64,000 nucleotides of DNA, taken from NCBI GenBank assembly GCA_904066235.2, contig CAJFCV020000001.1, positions 6,696,001 to 6,760,000 on the forward strand. The letters are read 5' to 3'. This DNA comes from Bursaphelenchus xylophilus. Lineage: Eukaryota > Nematoda > Chromadorea > Rhabditida > Aphelenchoididae. A program made the translations under genes and the position numbers. Position 1 is the first letter of the stretch. Each line of letters begins with the position of its first letter. The notes below the pieces were generated by a model. That model saw only the letters and a program-made list of their open reading frames with translations. It had not been told where the DNA came from and made no database searches. This document shows, one piece after another, positions 30,531 to 45,500 of the stretch.

Positions 30531-33500
30531 TTACAACATGGCACAATAATTTCTGATTCGATGTCGGGTTCGTCTTAAAGGCGCATCGGCGCGCGACCGG
30601 CGGTGATGGCCAGGTTCAAGAAGTCGGGTTTCCAATGGGACAACACGTGGAGTGGTCGCGGGGAACACTTCCAAATCATGCTTTTCGTCGCCAATGTAGG
30701 ACAGTTCGTCCAGGAGTCGGACGATTGGGACTTCGTCGAATTGGGTGTATCTTATGCTAGGTCCGGGGTTTCCATCACGATGAACGTCGTGAAATTCGAT
30801 GTAATCAGTCCAACTTCTTTCGGGATAATAACCGCGTAAAATCGATTCGCGGTCGTATAGATTAGATCTGTATGACTTGTAAGTGTGTTTTGACGCACTT
30901 CTTGACGATCTTAAATTACAGTTTGAGTACCCGGAGGGATCTGTTTGAATCCATCTGTCAGACTGAAGTGGACCTTGGGACCGACTTCGGTATGTTTTAT
31001 AACGGCGTTCCACATCGGCATGTCTCGGCATGTACCTTCTGCTATTTGGAGTAGATTGTCGTATTGGAGAATTAGCCCTCGGCGAGAAGGTAGTGCAGTC
31101 ACCTACCGGCGAACCATAATTGTAAACAATAACATCCTCTGTATACTTTTGGTGTTTATTCCTGTACTCCCTTTCCATAACTACTTTTCTCGTATACGAG
31201 ATCGTTGTTTTTTCAGTAATTGTAGTCCATCCAGTTACCCGTCTCGATTCCGACAGTGAACGTCCGGTTGACAAGTATTTACTACCATAGGAGGTCCTGT
31301 AGAAACTGTCGCCTCCATGCTTGTACTTCGCTTCGTTTACCTCCAGATAAGATGGCATCGAGAGTTCTCTCCTTGGGGGTAGTGATTCTAAGTTCGAGTC
31401 AACTCTGTACCGCGATTTCCTGATTGGACTGACAGCGGTCGTATGGTCAATGATAACGCGACCATCTTCCCTCCACTCTGTTCGCGTTGATGACTGTGGG
31501 CCGAGAACAACTGTATGCGTTTTGTCTTTGGTACCATTCTTTTCGTCCAGGACTAGCCTTACTGTATTTCCGTCGGTTATGAATTCCCTCTTTGCTCCGG
31601 TAGCGACAAAGACATCTACTGGATATTGCCGCATTTCCTTTTCTTTTCGTAAGGATTTTAGAGGGGCCTCATGATACCGTAAATTCAGCTCATCGCGTTC
31701 CCATCCTGTGATTTTTGATTTCCATACCTTCTCAGATACATATTCCTTTTCAGTGGAAACACTGTATTCGCCCCCGACTAATTCATCTGTATGGAAAACC
31801 AACCTTGGTGTCGGTTTTGGAAACTCGTTTCTTACAGAGAGATGTTTGGGCTCCTCAATGTCACTGCGACCAGAATGGAACACAGAAACGTGGTGTTCGA
31901 GAGGTAGGCCATCGACTTCACCTTGACGCCTGGTTTCATCAACAGGTCCGCTGTAGACCTCGGTTGTAGGATAGTCTTCGTGAGCTGGTGTTCTCTTGAA
32001 CATGCCAACGATTTTTCCAATGGTATCGGTCTTTTCTTTGGCTGGTTCTGGCACTGGCTCGGCATGCTTGGGCTCCTCAATGTCACTGCGACCAGAATGG
32101 TACACAGAAACGTGGTGTTCGAGAGGTAGGCCATCAAGTTCGTCCTGGCGCCTGGTTTCATCAACAGGTCCGCTGTAGACCTCGGTTGTAGGATAGTCTT
32201 CGTGAGCTGGTGTTCTCTTGAACATGCCAACGATCTTGCCGATCTTGTCGGTCTTTTCTTTGGCTGGCTCTGGCACTGGTTCGGCATGCTTGAGCTCCTC
32301 AATGTCACTGCGACCAGAATGGTACACAGAGACGTGGTGTTCGAGAGGTAGGCCATCGACTTCACCTTGACGCCTGGTTTCATCAACAGGTCCGCTGTAG
32401 ACCTCGGTTGTAGGATAGTCTTCGTGAGCTGGTGTTCTCTTGAACATGCCAACGATTTTTCCAATGGTATCGGTCTTTTCTTTGGCTGGTTCTGGCACTG
32501 GCTCGGCATGCTTGGGCTCCTCAATGTCACTGCGACCAGAATGGTACACAGAAACGTGGTGTTCGAGAGGTAGGCCATCGACTTCACCTTGACGCCTGGT
32601 TTCATCAACAGGTCCGCTGTAGACCTCGGTTGTAGGATAGTCTTCGTGAGCTGGTGTTCTCTTGAACATGCCAACGATTTTTCCAATGGTATCGGTCTTT
32701 TCTTTGGCTGGTTCTGGCACTGGCTCGGCATGCTTGGGCTCCTCAATGTCACTGCGACCAGAATGGTACACAGAAACGTGGTGTTTGAGAGGTAGGCCAT
32801 CGACTTCACCTTGACGCCTGGTTTCATCAACAGGTCCGCTGTAGACCTCGGTTGTAGGATAGTCTTCGTGAGCTGGTGTTCTCTTGAACATGCCAACGAT
32901 TTTTCCAATGGTATCGGTCTTTTCTTTGGCTGGTTCTGGCACTGGCTCGGCATGCTTGGGCTCCTCAATGTCACTGCGACCAGAATGGTACACAGAAACG
33001 TGGTGTTCGAGAGGTAGGCCATCAACTTCGTCCTGGCGCCTGGCTTCATCAACAGGTCCGCTGTAGACCTCGGTTGTAGGATAGTCTTCGTGAGCTGGTG
33101 TTCTCTTGAACATGCCAACGATCTTGCCGATCTTGTCGGTCTTTTCTTTGGCTGGCTCTGGCACTGGTTCGGCATGCTTGAGCTCCTCAATGTCACTGCG
33201 ACCAGAATGGTACACAGAAACGTGGTGTTCGAGAGGTAGGCCATCGACTTCACCTTGACGCCTGGTTTCATCAACTGGTCCGCTGTAGACCTCGGTTGCA
33301 GGATAGTCTTCGTGAGCTGGTGTTCTCTTGAACATGCCAACGATTTTTCCAATGGTATTGGTCTTTTCTTTGGCTGGTTCTGGCACTGGTTCGGCATGCT
33401 TGGGCTCCTCAATGTCACTGCGACCAGAATGGTACACAGAAACGTGGTGTTCGAGAGGTAGGCCATCGACTTCACCTTGACGCCTGGTTTCATCAACAGG

Positions 33501-36500
33501 TCCGCTGTAGACCTCGGTTGTAGGATAGTCTTCGTGAGCTGGTGTTCTCTTGAACATGCCAACGATTTTTCCAATGGTATCGGTCTTTTCTTTGGCTGGT
33601 TCTGGCACTGGCTCGGCATGCTTGGGCTCCTCAATGTCACTGCGACCAGAATGGTACACAGAAATGTGGTGTTCGAGAGGTAGGCCATCGACTTCACCTT
33701 GACGCCTGGTTTCATCAACAGGTCCGCTGTAGACCTCGGTTGTAGGATAGTCTTCGTGAGCTGGTGTTCTCTTGAACATGCCAACGATCTTGCCGATCTT
33801 GTCGGTCTTTTCTTTGGCTGGCTCTGGCACTGGTTCGGCATGCTTGAGCTCCTCAATGTCACTGCGACCAGAATGGTACACAGAAACGTGGTGTTCGAGA
33901 GGTAGGCCATCAACTTCGTCCTGGCGCCTGGTTTCATCAACAGGTCCGCTGTAGACCTCGGTTGTAGGATAGTCTTCGTGAGCTGGTGTTCTCTTGAACA
34001 TGCCAACGATCTTGCCGATCTTGTCGGTCTTTTCTTTGGCTGGCTCTGGCACTGGTTCGGCATGCTTGAGCTCCTCAATGTCACTGCGACCAGAATGGTA
34101 CACAGAAACGTGGTGTTCGAGAGGTAGGCCATCGACTTCACCTTGACGCCTGGTTTCATCAACAGGTCCGCTGTAGACCTCGGTTGTAGGATAGTCTTCG
34201 TGAGCTGGTGTTCTCTTGAACATGCCAACGATTTTTCCAATGGTATCGGTCTTTTCTTTGGCTGGCTCTGGCACTGGTTCGGCATGCTTGAGCTCCTCAA
34301 TGTCACTGCGACCAGAATGGTACACAGAAACGTGGTGTTCGAGAGGTAGGCCATCGACTTCACCTTGACGCCTGGTTTCATCAACTGGTCCGCTGTAGAC
34401 CTCGGTTGTAGGATAGTCTTCGTGAGCTGGTGTTCTCTTGAACATGCCAACGATCTTGCCGATCTTGTCGGTCTTTTCTTTGGCTGGTTCTGGCACAGGC
34501 TCGGCATGGTTGGGCTCCTCAATGTCACTGCGACCAGAATGGTACACAGAAACGTGGTGTTCGAGAGGTAGGCCATCGACTTCACCTTGACGCCTGGTTT
34601 CATCAACAGGTCCGCTGTAGACCTCGGTTGTAGGATAGTCTTCGTGAGCTGGTGTTCTCTTGAACATGCCAACGATTTTTCCAATGGTATCGGTCTTTTC
34701 TTTGGCTGGTTCTGGCACTGGCTCGGCATGCTTGGGCTCCTCAATGTCACTGCGACCAGAATGGTACACAGAAACGTGGTGTTTGAGAGGTAGGCCATCG
34801 ACTTCACCTTGACGCCTGGTTTCATCAACAGGTCCGCTGTAGACCTCGGTTGTAGGATAGTCTTCGTGAGCTGGTGTTCTCTTGAACATGCCAACGATTT
34901 TTCCAATGGTATCGGTCTTTTCTTTGGCTGGTTCTGGCACTGGCTCGGCATGCTTGGGCTCCTCAATGTCACTGCGACCAGAATGGTACACAGAAACGTG
35001 GTGTTCGAGAGGTAGGCCATCAACTTCGTCCTGGCGCCTGGCTTCATCAACAGGTCCGCTGTAGACCTCGGTTGTAGGATAGTCTTCGTGAGCTGGTGTT
35101 CTCTTGAACATGCCAACGATCTTGCCGATCTTGTCGGTCTTTTCTTTGGCTGGCTCTGGCACTGGTTCGGCATGCTTGAGCTCCTCAATGTCACTGCGAC
35201 CAGAATGGTACACAGAAACGTGGTGTTCGAGAGGTAGGCCATCGACTTCACCTTGACGCCTGGTTTCATCAACTGGTCCGCTGTAGACCTCGGTTGCAGG
35301 ATAGTCTTCGTGAGCTGGTGTTCTCTTGAACATGCCAACGATTTTTCCAATGGTATTGGTCTTTTCTTTGGCTGGTTCTGGCACTGGTTCGGCATGCTTG
35401 GGCTCCTCAATGTCACTGCGACCAGAATGGTACACAGAAACGTGGTGTTCGAGAGGTAGGCCATCGACTTCACCTTGACGCCTGGTTTCATCAACAGGTC
35501 CGCTGTAGACCTCGGTTGTAGGATAGTCTTCGTGAGCTGGTGTTCTCTTGAACATGCCAACGATTTTTCCAATGGTATCGGTCTTTTCTTTGGCTGGTTC
35601 TGGCACTGGCTCGGCATGCTTGGGCTCCTCAATGTCACTGCGACCAGAATGGTACACAGAAACGTGGTGTTCGAGAGGTAGGCCATCGACTTCACCTTGA
35701 CGCCTGGTTTCATCAACAGGTCCGCTGTAGACCTCGGTTGTAGGATAGTCTTCGTGAGCTGGTGTTCTCTTGAACATGCCAACGATCTTGCCGATCTTGT
35801 CGGTCTTTTCTTTGGCTGGCTCTGGCACTGGTTCGGCATGCTTGAGCTCCTCAATGTCACTGCGACCAGAATGGTACACAGAAACGTGGTGTTCGAGAGG
35901 TAGGCCATCAACTTCGTCCTGGCGCCTGGTTTCATCAACAGGTCCGCTGTAGACCTCGGTTGTAGGATAGTCTTCGTGAGCTGGTGTTCTCTTGAACATG
36001 CCAACGATCTTGCCGATCTTGTCGGTCTTTTCTTTGGCTGGCTCTGGCACTGGTTCGGCATGCTTGAGCTCCTCAATGTCACTGCGACCAGAATGGTACA
36101 CAGAAACGTGGTGTTCGAGAGGTAGGCCATCGACTTCACCTTGACGCCTGGTTTCATCAACAGGTCCGCTGTAGACCTCGGTTGTAGGATAGTCTTCGTG
36201 AGCTGGTGTTCTCTTGAACATGCCAACGATCTTGCCGATCTTGTCGGTCTTTTCTTTGGCTGGTTCTGGCACAGGCTCGGCATGGTTGGGCTCCTCAATG
36301 TCACTGCGACCAGAATGGTACACAGAAACGTGGTGTTCGAGAGGTAGGCCATCGACTTCACCTTGACGCCTGGTTTCATCAACAGGTCCGCTGTAGACCT
36401 CGGTTGTAGGATAGTCTTCGTGAGCTGGTGTTCTCTTGAACATGCCAACGATTTTTCCAATGGTATCGGTCTTTTCTTTGGCTGGTTCTGGCACTGGCTC

Positions 36501-39500
36501 GGCATGCTTGGGCTCCTCAATGTCACTGCGACCAGAATGGTACACAGAAACGTGGTGTTCGAGAGGTAGGCCATCGACTTCACCTTGACGCCTGGTTTCA
36601 TCAACAGGTCCGCTGTAGACCTCGGTTGTTGGATGGTCTTCGTGAGCTGGTGTTCTCTTGAACATGCCAACGATTTTTCCAATGGTATCGGTCTTTTCTT
36701 TGGCTGGCTCTGGCACTGGCTCGGCATGCTTGGGCTCCTCTATGTCACTGCGACCACAATGGTACACAGAAACGTGGTGTTCGAGAGGTAGGCCATCGAC
36801 TTCACCTTGACGCCTGGTTTCATCAACAGGTCCGCTGTAGACCTCGGTTGTTGGATAGTCTTCGTGAGCTGGTGTTCTCTTGAACATGCCAACGATTTTT
36901 CCAATGGTATCGGTCTTTTCTTTGGCTGGTTCTGGCACTGGTTCGGAATGCTTGGGCTCCTCAATGTCACTGCGACCAGAATGGTACACAGAAACGTGGT
37001 GTTCGAGAGGTAGGCCATCGACTTCACCTTGACGCCTGGTTTCATCAACTGGTCCGCTGTAGACCTCGGTTGTAGGATAGTCTTCGTGAGCTGGTGTTCT
37101 CTTGAACATGCCAACGATCTTGCCGATCTTGTCGGTCTTTTCTTTGGCTGGCTCTGGGACTGGCTCGGCATGCTTGGGCTCCTCAATGTCACTGCGACCA
37201 GAATGGTACACAGAAACGTGGTGTTCGAGAGGTAGGCCATCGACTTCACCTTGACGCCTGGTTTCATCAACAGGTCCGCTGTAGACCTCGGTTGTAGGAT
37301 AGTCTTCGTGAGCTGGTGTTCTCTTGAACATGCCAACGATCTTGCCGATCTTGTCGGTCTTTTCTTTGGCTGGTTCTGGCACAGGCTCGGCATGGTTGGG
37401 CTCCTCAATGTCACTGCGACCAGAATGGTACACAGAAACGTGGTGTTCGAGAGGTAGGCCATCGACTTCACCTTGACGCCTGGTTTCATCAACAGGTCCG
37501 CTGTAGACCTCGGTTGTAGGATAGTCTTCGTGAGCTGGTGTTCTCTTGAACATGCCAACGATCTTGCCGATCTTGTCGGTCTTTTCTTTGGCTGGTTCTG
37601 GCACAGGCTCGGCATGGTTGGGCTCCTCAATGTCACTGCGACCAGAATGGTACACAGAAACGTGGTGTTCGAGAGGTAGGCCATCGACTTCACCTTGACG
37701 CCTGGTTTCATCAACTGGTCCGCTGTAGACCTCGGTTGTAGGATAGTCTTCGTGAGCTGGTGTTCTCTTGAACATGCCAACGATCTTGCCGATCTTGTCG
37801 GTCTTTTCTTTGGCTGGCTCTGGGACTGGCTCGGCATGCTTGGGCTCCTCAATGTCACTGCGACCAGAATGGTACACAGAGACGTGGTGTTCGAGAGGTA
37901 GGCCATCGACTTCACCTTGACGCCTGGTTTCATCAACAGGTCCGCTGTAGACCTCGGTTGTTGGATAGTCTTCGTGAGCTGGTGTTCTCTTGAACATGCC
38001 AACGATTTTTCCAATGGTATCGGTCTTTTCTTTGGCTGGCTCTGGCACTGGCTCGGCATGCTTGGGCTCCTCTATGTCACTGCGACCCGAATGGTACACA
38101 GAAACGTGGTGTTCGAGAGGTAGGCCATCAACTTCGTCCTGGCGCCTGGTTTCATCAACAGGTCCGCTGTAGACCTCGGTTGTAGGATAGTCTTCGTGAG
38201 CTGGTGTTCTCTTGAACATGCCAACGATCTTGCCGATCTTGTCGGTCTTTTCTTTGGCTGGCTCTGGCACTGGCTCGGCATGCTTGGGCTCCTCAATGTC
38301 ACTGCGACCAGAATGGTACACAGAGACGTGGTGTTCGAGAGGTAGGCCATCGACTTCACCTTGACGCCTGGTTTCATCAACAGGTCCGCTGTAGACCTCG
38401 GTTGTAGGATAGTCTTCGTGAGCTGGTGTTCTCTTGAACATGCCAACGATCTTGCCGATCTTGTCGGTCTTTTCTTTGGCTGGCTCTGGCACTGGCTCGG
38501 CATGCTTGGGCTCCTCAATGTCACTGCGACCAGAATGGTACACAGAAACGTGGTGTTCGAGAGGTAGGCCATCGACTTCACCTTGACGCCTGGTTTCATC
38601 AACAGGTCCGCTGTAGACCTCGGTTGTAGGATAGTCTTCGTGAGCTGGTGTTCTCTTGAACATGCCAACGATTTTTCCAATGGTATCGGTCTTTTCTTTG
38701 GCTGGTTCTGGCACTGGCTCGGCTTGCTTGGGCTCCTCAATGTCACTGCGACCCGAATGGTACACAGAAACGTGGTGTTCGAGAGGTAGGCCATCGACTT
38801 CACCTTGACGCCTGGTTTCATCAACAGGTCCGCTGTAGACCTCGGTTGTAGGATAGTCTTCGTGAGCTGGTGTTCTCTTGAACATGCCAACGATCTTGCC
38901 GATCTTGTCGGTCTTTTCTTTGGCTGGCTCTGGCACTGGCTCGGCATGCTTGGGCTCCTCTATGTCACTGCGACCCGAATGGTGCACAGAAACGTGGTGT
39001 TCGAGAGGTAGGCCATCGACTTCACCTTGACGCCTGGTTTCATCCACAGGTCCGCCGTAGACCTCGGTTGTAGGATAGTCTTCGTGAGCTGGTGTTCTCT
39101 TGAACATGCCAACGATTTTTCCAATGGTATCGGTCTTTTCTTTGGCTGGTTCTGGCACTGGCTCGGCATGCTTGGGCTCCTCAATGTCACTGCGACCAGA
39201 ATGGTACACAGAAACGTGGTGTTCGAGAGGTAGGCCGTCAACTTCGTCCTGGCGCCTGGTTTCATCAACTGGTCCGCTGTAGACCTCGGTTGTTAGATAG
39301 TCTTCGTGAGCTGGTGTTCTCTTGAACATGCCAACGATCTTGCCGATCTTGTCGGTCTTTTCTTTGGCTGGCTCTGGCACTGGCTCGGCATGCTTGGGCT
39401 CCTCAATGTCACTGCGACCAGAATGGTACACAGAAACGTGGTGTTCGAGAGGCAGGCCATCGACTTCACCTTGACGCCTGGTTTCATCAACAGGTCCGCT

Positions 39501-42500
39501 GTAGACCTCGGTTGTAGGATAGTCTTCGTGAGCTGGCGTTCTCTTGAACATGCCAACGATTTTTCCAATGGTATCGGTCTTTTCTTTGGCTGGCTCTGGC
39601 ACTGGCTCGGCATGCTTGGGCTCCTCAATGTCACTGCGACCAGAATGGTACACAGAAACGTGGTGTTCGAGAGGCAGGCCATCGACTTCATCTTGACGCC
39701 TGGTTTCATCAACAGGTCCGCTGTAGACCTCGGTTGTTGGATAGTCATCTTGAGCTGGTGTTCTCTTGAACATGCCAACGATCTTGCCGATCTTGTCGGT
39801 CTTTTCTTTGGCTGGTTCTGGCACTGGCTCGGCATGCTTGGGCTCCTCAATGTCACTGCGACCCGAATGGTACACAGAAACGTGGTGTTCGAGAGGTAGG
39901 CCATCGACTTCACCTTGACGCCTGGTTTCATCAACAGGTCCGCTGTAGAACTCGGTTGTAGGATAGTCTTCGTGAGCTGGTGTTCTCTTGAACATGCCAA
40001 CGATCTTGCCGATCTTGTCGGTCTTTTCTTTGGCTGGCTCTGGCACTGGCTCGGCATGCTTGGGCTCCTCAATGTCACTGCGACCAGAATGGTACACAGA
40101 AACGTGGTGTTCGAGAGGCAGGCCATCGACTTCATCTTGACGCCTGGTTTCATCAACAGGTCCGCTGTAGACCTCGGTTGTTGGATAGTCATCTTGAGCT
40201 GGTGTTCTCTTGAACATGCCAACGATCTTGCCGATCTTGTCGGTCTTTTCTTTGGCTGGTTCTGGCACTGGCTCGGCATGCTTGGGCTCCTCAATGTCAC
40301 TGCGACCAGAATGGTACACAGAGACGTGGTGTTCGAGAGGTAGGCCATCAACTTCGTCCTGGCGCCTGGTTTCATCAACAGGTCCGCTGTAGACCTCGGT
40401 TGTTGGATAGTCTTCGTGAGCTGGTGTTCTCTTGAACATGCCAACGATTTTTCCAATGGTATCGGTCTTTTCTTTGGCTGGTTCTGGCACTGGCTCGGCA
40501 TGCTTGGGCTCTTCAATGTCACTGCGACCAGAATGGTACACAGAGACGTGGTGTTCGAGAGGTAGGCCATCAACCTCGTCCTGGCGCCTGGTTTCATCAA
40601 CTGGTCCGCTGTAGACCTCGGTTGTTGGATAGTCTTCGTGAGCTGGTGTTCTCTTGAACATGCCAACGATCTTGCCGATCTTGTCGGTCTTTTCTTTGGC
40701 TGGTTCTGGCACTGGCTCGGCATGCTTGGGCTCCTCAATGTCACTGCGACCAGAATGGTACACAGAAACGTGGTGTTCGAGAGGCAGGCCATCGACTTCA
40801 CCTTGACGCCTGGTTTCATCAACAGGTCCGCTGTAGACCTCGGTTGTTAGGATAGTCTTCGTGAGCTGGCGTTCTCTTGAACATGCCAACGATCTTGCCG
40901 ATCTTGTCGGTCTTTTCTTTGGCTGGTTCTGGCACTGGCTCGGCATGCTTGGGCTCCTCAATGTCACTGCGACCAGAATGGTACACAGAAACGTGGTGTT
41001 CGAGAGGCAGGCCATCGACTTCATCTTGACGCCTGGTTTCATCAACAGGTCCGCTGTAGACCTCGGTTGTTGGATAGTCTTCGTGAGCTGGTGTTCTCTT
41101 GAACATGCCAACGATCTTGCCGATCTTGTCGGTCTTTTCTTTGGCTGGTTCTGGCACTGGCTCGGCATGCTTGGGCTCCTCAATGTCACTGCGACCAGAA
41201 TGGTACACAGAGACGTGGTGTTCGAGAGGTAGGCCATCAACTTCGTCCTGGCGCCTGGTTTCATCAACAGGTCCGCTGTAGACCTCGGTTGTTGGATAGT
41301 CTTCGTGAGCTGGTGTTCTCTTGAACATGCCAACGATTTTTCCAATGGTATCGGTCTTTTCTTTGGCTGGTTCTGGCACTGGCTCGGCATGCTTGGGCTC
41401 TTCAATGTCACTGCGACCAGAATGGTACACAGAGACGTGGTGTTCGAGAGGTAGGCCATCAACCTCGTCCTGGCGCCTGGTTTCATCAACTGGTCCGCTG
41501 TAGACCTCGGTTGTTGGATAGTCTTCGTGAGCTGGTGTTCTCTTGAACATGCCAACGATCTTGCCGATCTTGTCGGTCTTTTCTTTGGCTGGTTCTGGCA
41601 CTGGCTCGGCATGCTTGGGCTCCTCAATGTCACTGCGACCAGAATGGTACACAGAAACGTGGTGTTCGAGAGGCAGGCCATCGACTTCACCTTGACGCCT
41701 GGTTTCATCAACAGGTCCGCTGTAGACCTCGGTTGTAGGATAGTCTTCGTGAGCTGGCGTTCTCTTGAACATGCCAACGATCTTGCCGATCTTGTCGGTC
41801 TTTTCTTTGGCTGGTTCTGGCACTGGCTCGGCATGCTTGGGCTCCTCAATGTCACTGCGACCAGAATGGTACACAGAAACGTGGTGTTCGAGAGGCAGGC
41901 CATCGACTTCACCTTGACGCCTGGTTTCATCAACTGGTCCGCTGTAGACCTCGGTTCTTGGATAGTCTTCGTGAGCTGGTGTTCTCTTGAACATGCCAAC
42001 GATTTTTCCAATGGTATCGGTCTTTTCTTTGGCTGGCTCTGGCACTGGCTCGGCATGCTTGGGCTCCTCAATGTCACTGCGACCAGAATGGTACACAGAG
42101 ACGTGGTGTTCGAGAGGTAGGCCATCGACTTCACCTTGACGCCTGGTTTCATCAACTGGTCCGCTGTAGACCTCGGTTGTTGGATAGTCTTCGTGAGCTG
42201 GTGTTCTCTTGAACATGCCAACGATCTTGCCGATCTTGTCGGTCTTTTCTTTGGCTGGTTCTGGCACTGGCTCGGCATGCTTGGGCTCCTCAATGTCACT
42301 GCGACCAGAATGGTACACAGAAACGTGGTGTTCGAGAGGCAGGCCATCGACTTCACCTTGACGCCTGGTTTCATCAACTGGTCCGCTGTAGACCTCGGTT
42401 CTTGGATAGTCTTCGTGAGCTGGTGTTCTCTTGAACATGCCAACGATTTTTCCAATGGTATCGGTCTTTTCTTTGGCTGGCTCTGGCACTGGCTCGGCAT

Positions 42501-45500
42501 GCTTGGGCTCCTCAATGTCACTGCGACCAGAATGGTACACAGAGACGTGGTGTTCGAGAGGTAGGCCATCGACTTCACCTTGACGCCTGGTTTCATCAAC
42601 TGGTCCGCTGTAGACCTCGGTTCTTGGATAGTCTTCGTGAGCTGGTGTTCTCTTGAACATGCCAACGATCTTGCCGATCTTGTCGGTCTTTTCTTTGGCT
42701 GGTTCTGGCACTGGCTCGGCATGCTTGGGCTCCTCAATGTCACTGCGACCAGAATGGTACACAGAGACGTGGTGTTCGAGAGGTAGGCCATCAACCTCGT
42801 CCTGGCGCCTGGTTTCATCAACTGGTCCGCTGTAGACCTCGGTTGTTGGATAGTCTTCGTGAGCTGGTGTTCTCTTGAACATGCCAACGATCTTGCCGAT
42901 CTTGTCGGTCTTTTCTTTGGCTGGCTCTGGCACTGGCTCGGCATGCTTGGGCTCCTCAATGTCACTGCGACCAGAATGGTACACAGAAACGTGGTGTTCG
43001 AGAGGCAGGCCATCGACTTCATCTTGACGCCTGGTTTCATCAACAGGTCCGCTGTAGACCTCGGTTGTTGGATAGTCTTCGTGAGCTGGTGTTCTCTTGA
43101 ACATGCCAACGATCTTGCCGATCTTGTCGGTCTTTTCTTTGGCTGGTTCTGGCACTGGCTCGGCATGCTTGGGCTCCTCAATGTCACTGCGACCAGAATG
43201 GTACACAGAGACGTGGTGTTCGAGAGGTAGGCCATCAACTTCGTCCTGGCGCCTGGTTTCATCAACAGGTCCGCTGTAGACCTCGGTTGTTGGATAGTCT
43301 TCGTGAGCTGGTGTTCTCTTGAACATGCCAACGATTTTTCCAATGGTATCGGTCTTTTCTTTGGCTGGTTCTGGCACTGGCTCGGCATGCTTGGGCTCTT
43401 CAATGTCACTGCGACCAGAATGGTACACAGAGACGTGGTGTTCGAGAGGTAGGCCATCAACTTCGTCCTGGCGCCTGGTTTCATCAACTGGTCCGCTGTA
43501 GACCTCGGTTGTTGGATAGTCTTCGTGAGCTGGTGTTCTCTTGAACATGCCAACGATCTTGCCGATCTTGTCGGTCTTTTCTTTGGCTGGTTCTGGCACT
43601 GGCTCGGCATGCTTGGGCTCCTCAATGTCACTGCGACCAGAATGGTACACAGAAACGTGGTGTTCGAGAGGCAGGCCATCGACATCACCTTGACGCCTGG
43701 TTTCATCAACAGGTCCGCTGTAGACCTCGGTTGTTGGATAGTCTTCGTGAGCTGGTGTTCTCTTGAACATGCCAACGATTTTTCCAATGGTATCGGTCTT
43801 TTCTTTGGCTGGTTCTGGCACTGGCTCGGCATGCTTGGGCTCCTCAATGTCACTGCGACCAGAATGGTACACAGAGACGTGGTGTTCGAGAGGTAGGCCA
43901 TCGACTTCATCTTGACGCCTGGTTTCATCAACAGGTCCGCTGTAGACCTCGGTTGTTGGATAGTCTTCGTGAGCCGGTGTTCTCTTGAACATGCCAACGA
44001 TTTTTCCAATGGTATCGGTCTTTTCTTTGGCTGGCTCTGGCACTGGCTCGGCATGCTTGGGCTCCTCAATGTCACTGCGACCAGAATGGTACACAGAAAC
44101 GTGGTGTTCGAGAGGCAGGCCATCGACTTCATCTTGACGCCTGGTTTCATCAACAGGTCCGCTGTAGACCTCGGTTGTTGGATAGTCTTCGTGAGCCGGT
44201 GTTCTCTTGAACATGCCAACGATTTTTCCAATGGTATCGGTCTTTTCTTTGGCTGGTTCTGGCACTGGCTCGGCATGCTTGGGCTCCTCAATGTCACTGC
44301 GACCAGAATGGTACACAGAAACGTGGTGTTCGAGAGGCAGGCCATCGACTTCACCTTGGCGCCTGGTTTCATCAACAGGTCCGCTGTAGACCTCGGTTGT
44401 AGGATAGTCTTCGTGAGCTGGCGTTCTCTTGAACATGCCAACGATCTTGCCGATCTTGTCGGTCTTTTCTTTGGCTGGTTCTGGCACTGGCTCGGCATGC
44501 TTGGGCTCCTCAATGTCACTGCGACCAGAATGGTACACAGAAACGTGGTGTTCGAGAGGCAGGCCATCGACTTCACCTTGACGCCTGGTTTCATCAACAG
44601 GTCCGCTGTAGACCTCGGTTGTTAGGATAGTCTTCGTGAGCTGGTGTTCTCTTGAACATGCCAACGATCTTGCCGATCTTGTCGGTCTTTTCTTTGGCTG
44701 GTTCTGGCACTGGCTCGGCATGCTTGGGCTCCTCAATGTCACTGCGACCCGAATGGTACACAGAAACGTGGTGTTCGAGAGGCAGGCCATCGAGTTCACC
44801 TTGACGCCTGGTTTCATCAACAGGTCCGCTGTAGACCTCGGTTGTTGGATAGTCTTCGTGAGCTGGTGTTCTCTTGAACATGCCAACGATCTTGCCGATC
44901 TTGTCGGTCTTTTCTTTGGCTGGTTCTGGCACTGGCTCGGCATGCTTGGGCTCCTCAATGTCACTGCGACCAGAATGGTACACAGAGACGTGGTGTTCGA
45001 GAGGTAGGCCATCAACTTCGTCCTGGCGCCTGGTTTCATCAACAGGTCCGCTGTAGACCTCGGTTGTTGGATAGTCTTCGTGAGCCGGTGTTCTCTTGAA
45101 CATGCCAACGATTTTTCCAATGGTATCGGTCTTTTCTTTGGCTGGTTCTGGCACTGGCTCGGCATGCTTGGGCTCTTCAATGTCACTGCGACCAGAATGG
45201 TACACAGAGACGTGGTGTTCGAGAGGTAGGCCATCAACTTCGTCCTGGCGCCTGGTTTCATCAACTGGTCCGCTGTAGACCTCGGTTGTTGGATAGTCTT
45301 CGTGAGCTGGTGTTCTCTTGAACATGCCAACGATCTTGCCGATCTTGTCGGTCTTTTCTTTGGCTGGTTCTGGCACTGGCTCGGCATGCTTGGGCTCCTC
45401 AATGTCACTGCGACCAGAATGGTACACAGAAACGTGGTGTTCGAGAGGCAGGCCATCGACATCACCTTGACGCCTGGTTTCATCAACAGGTCCGCTGTAG

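Noticed and set aside
40819..44597. Reading the array as three separate giant genes
   Set aside because: The breaks are single added bases in an otherwise continuous repeat and the frame resumes at once on the other side; no promoter, poly(A) signal or unique sequence lies at the breaks.
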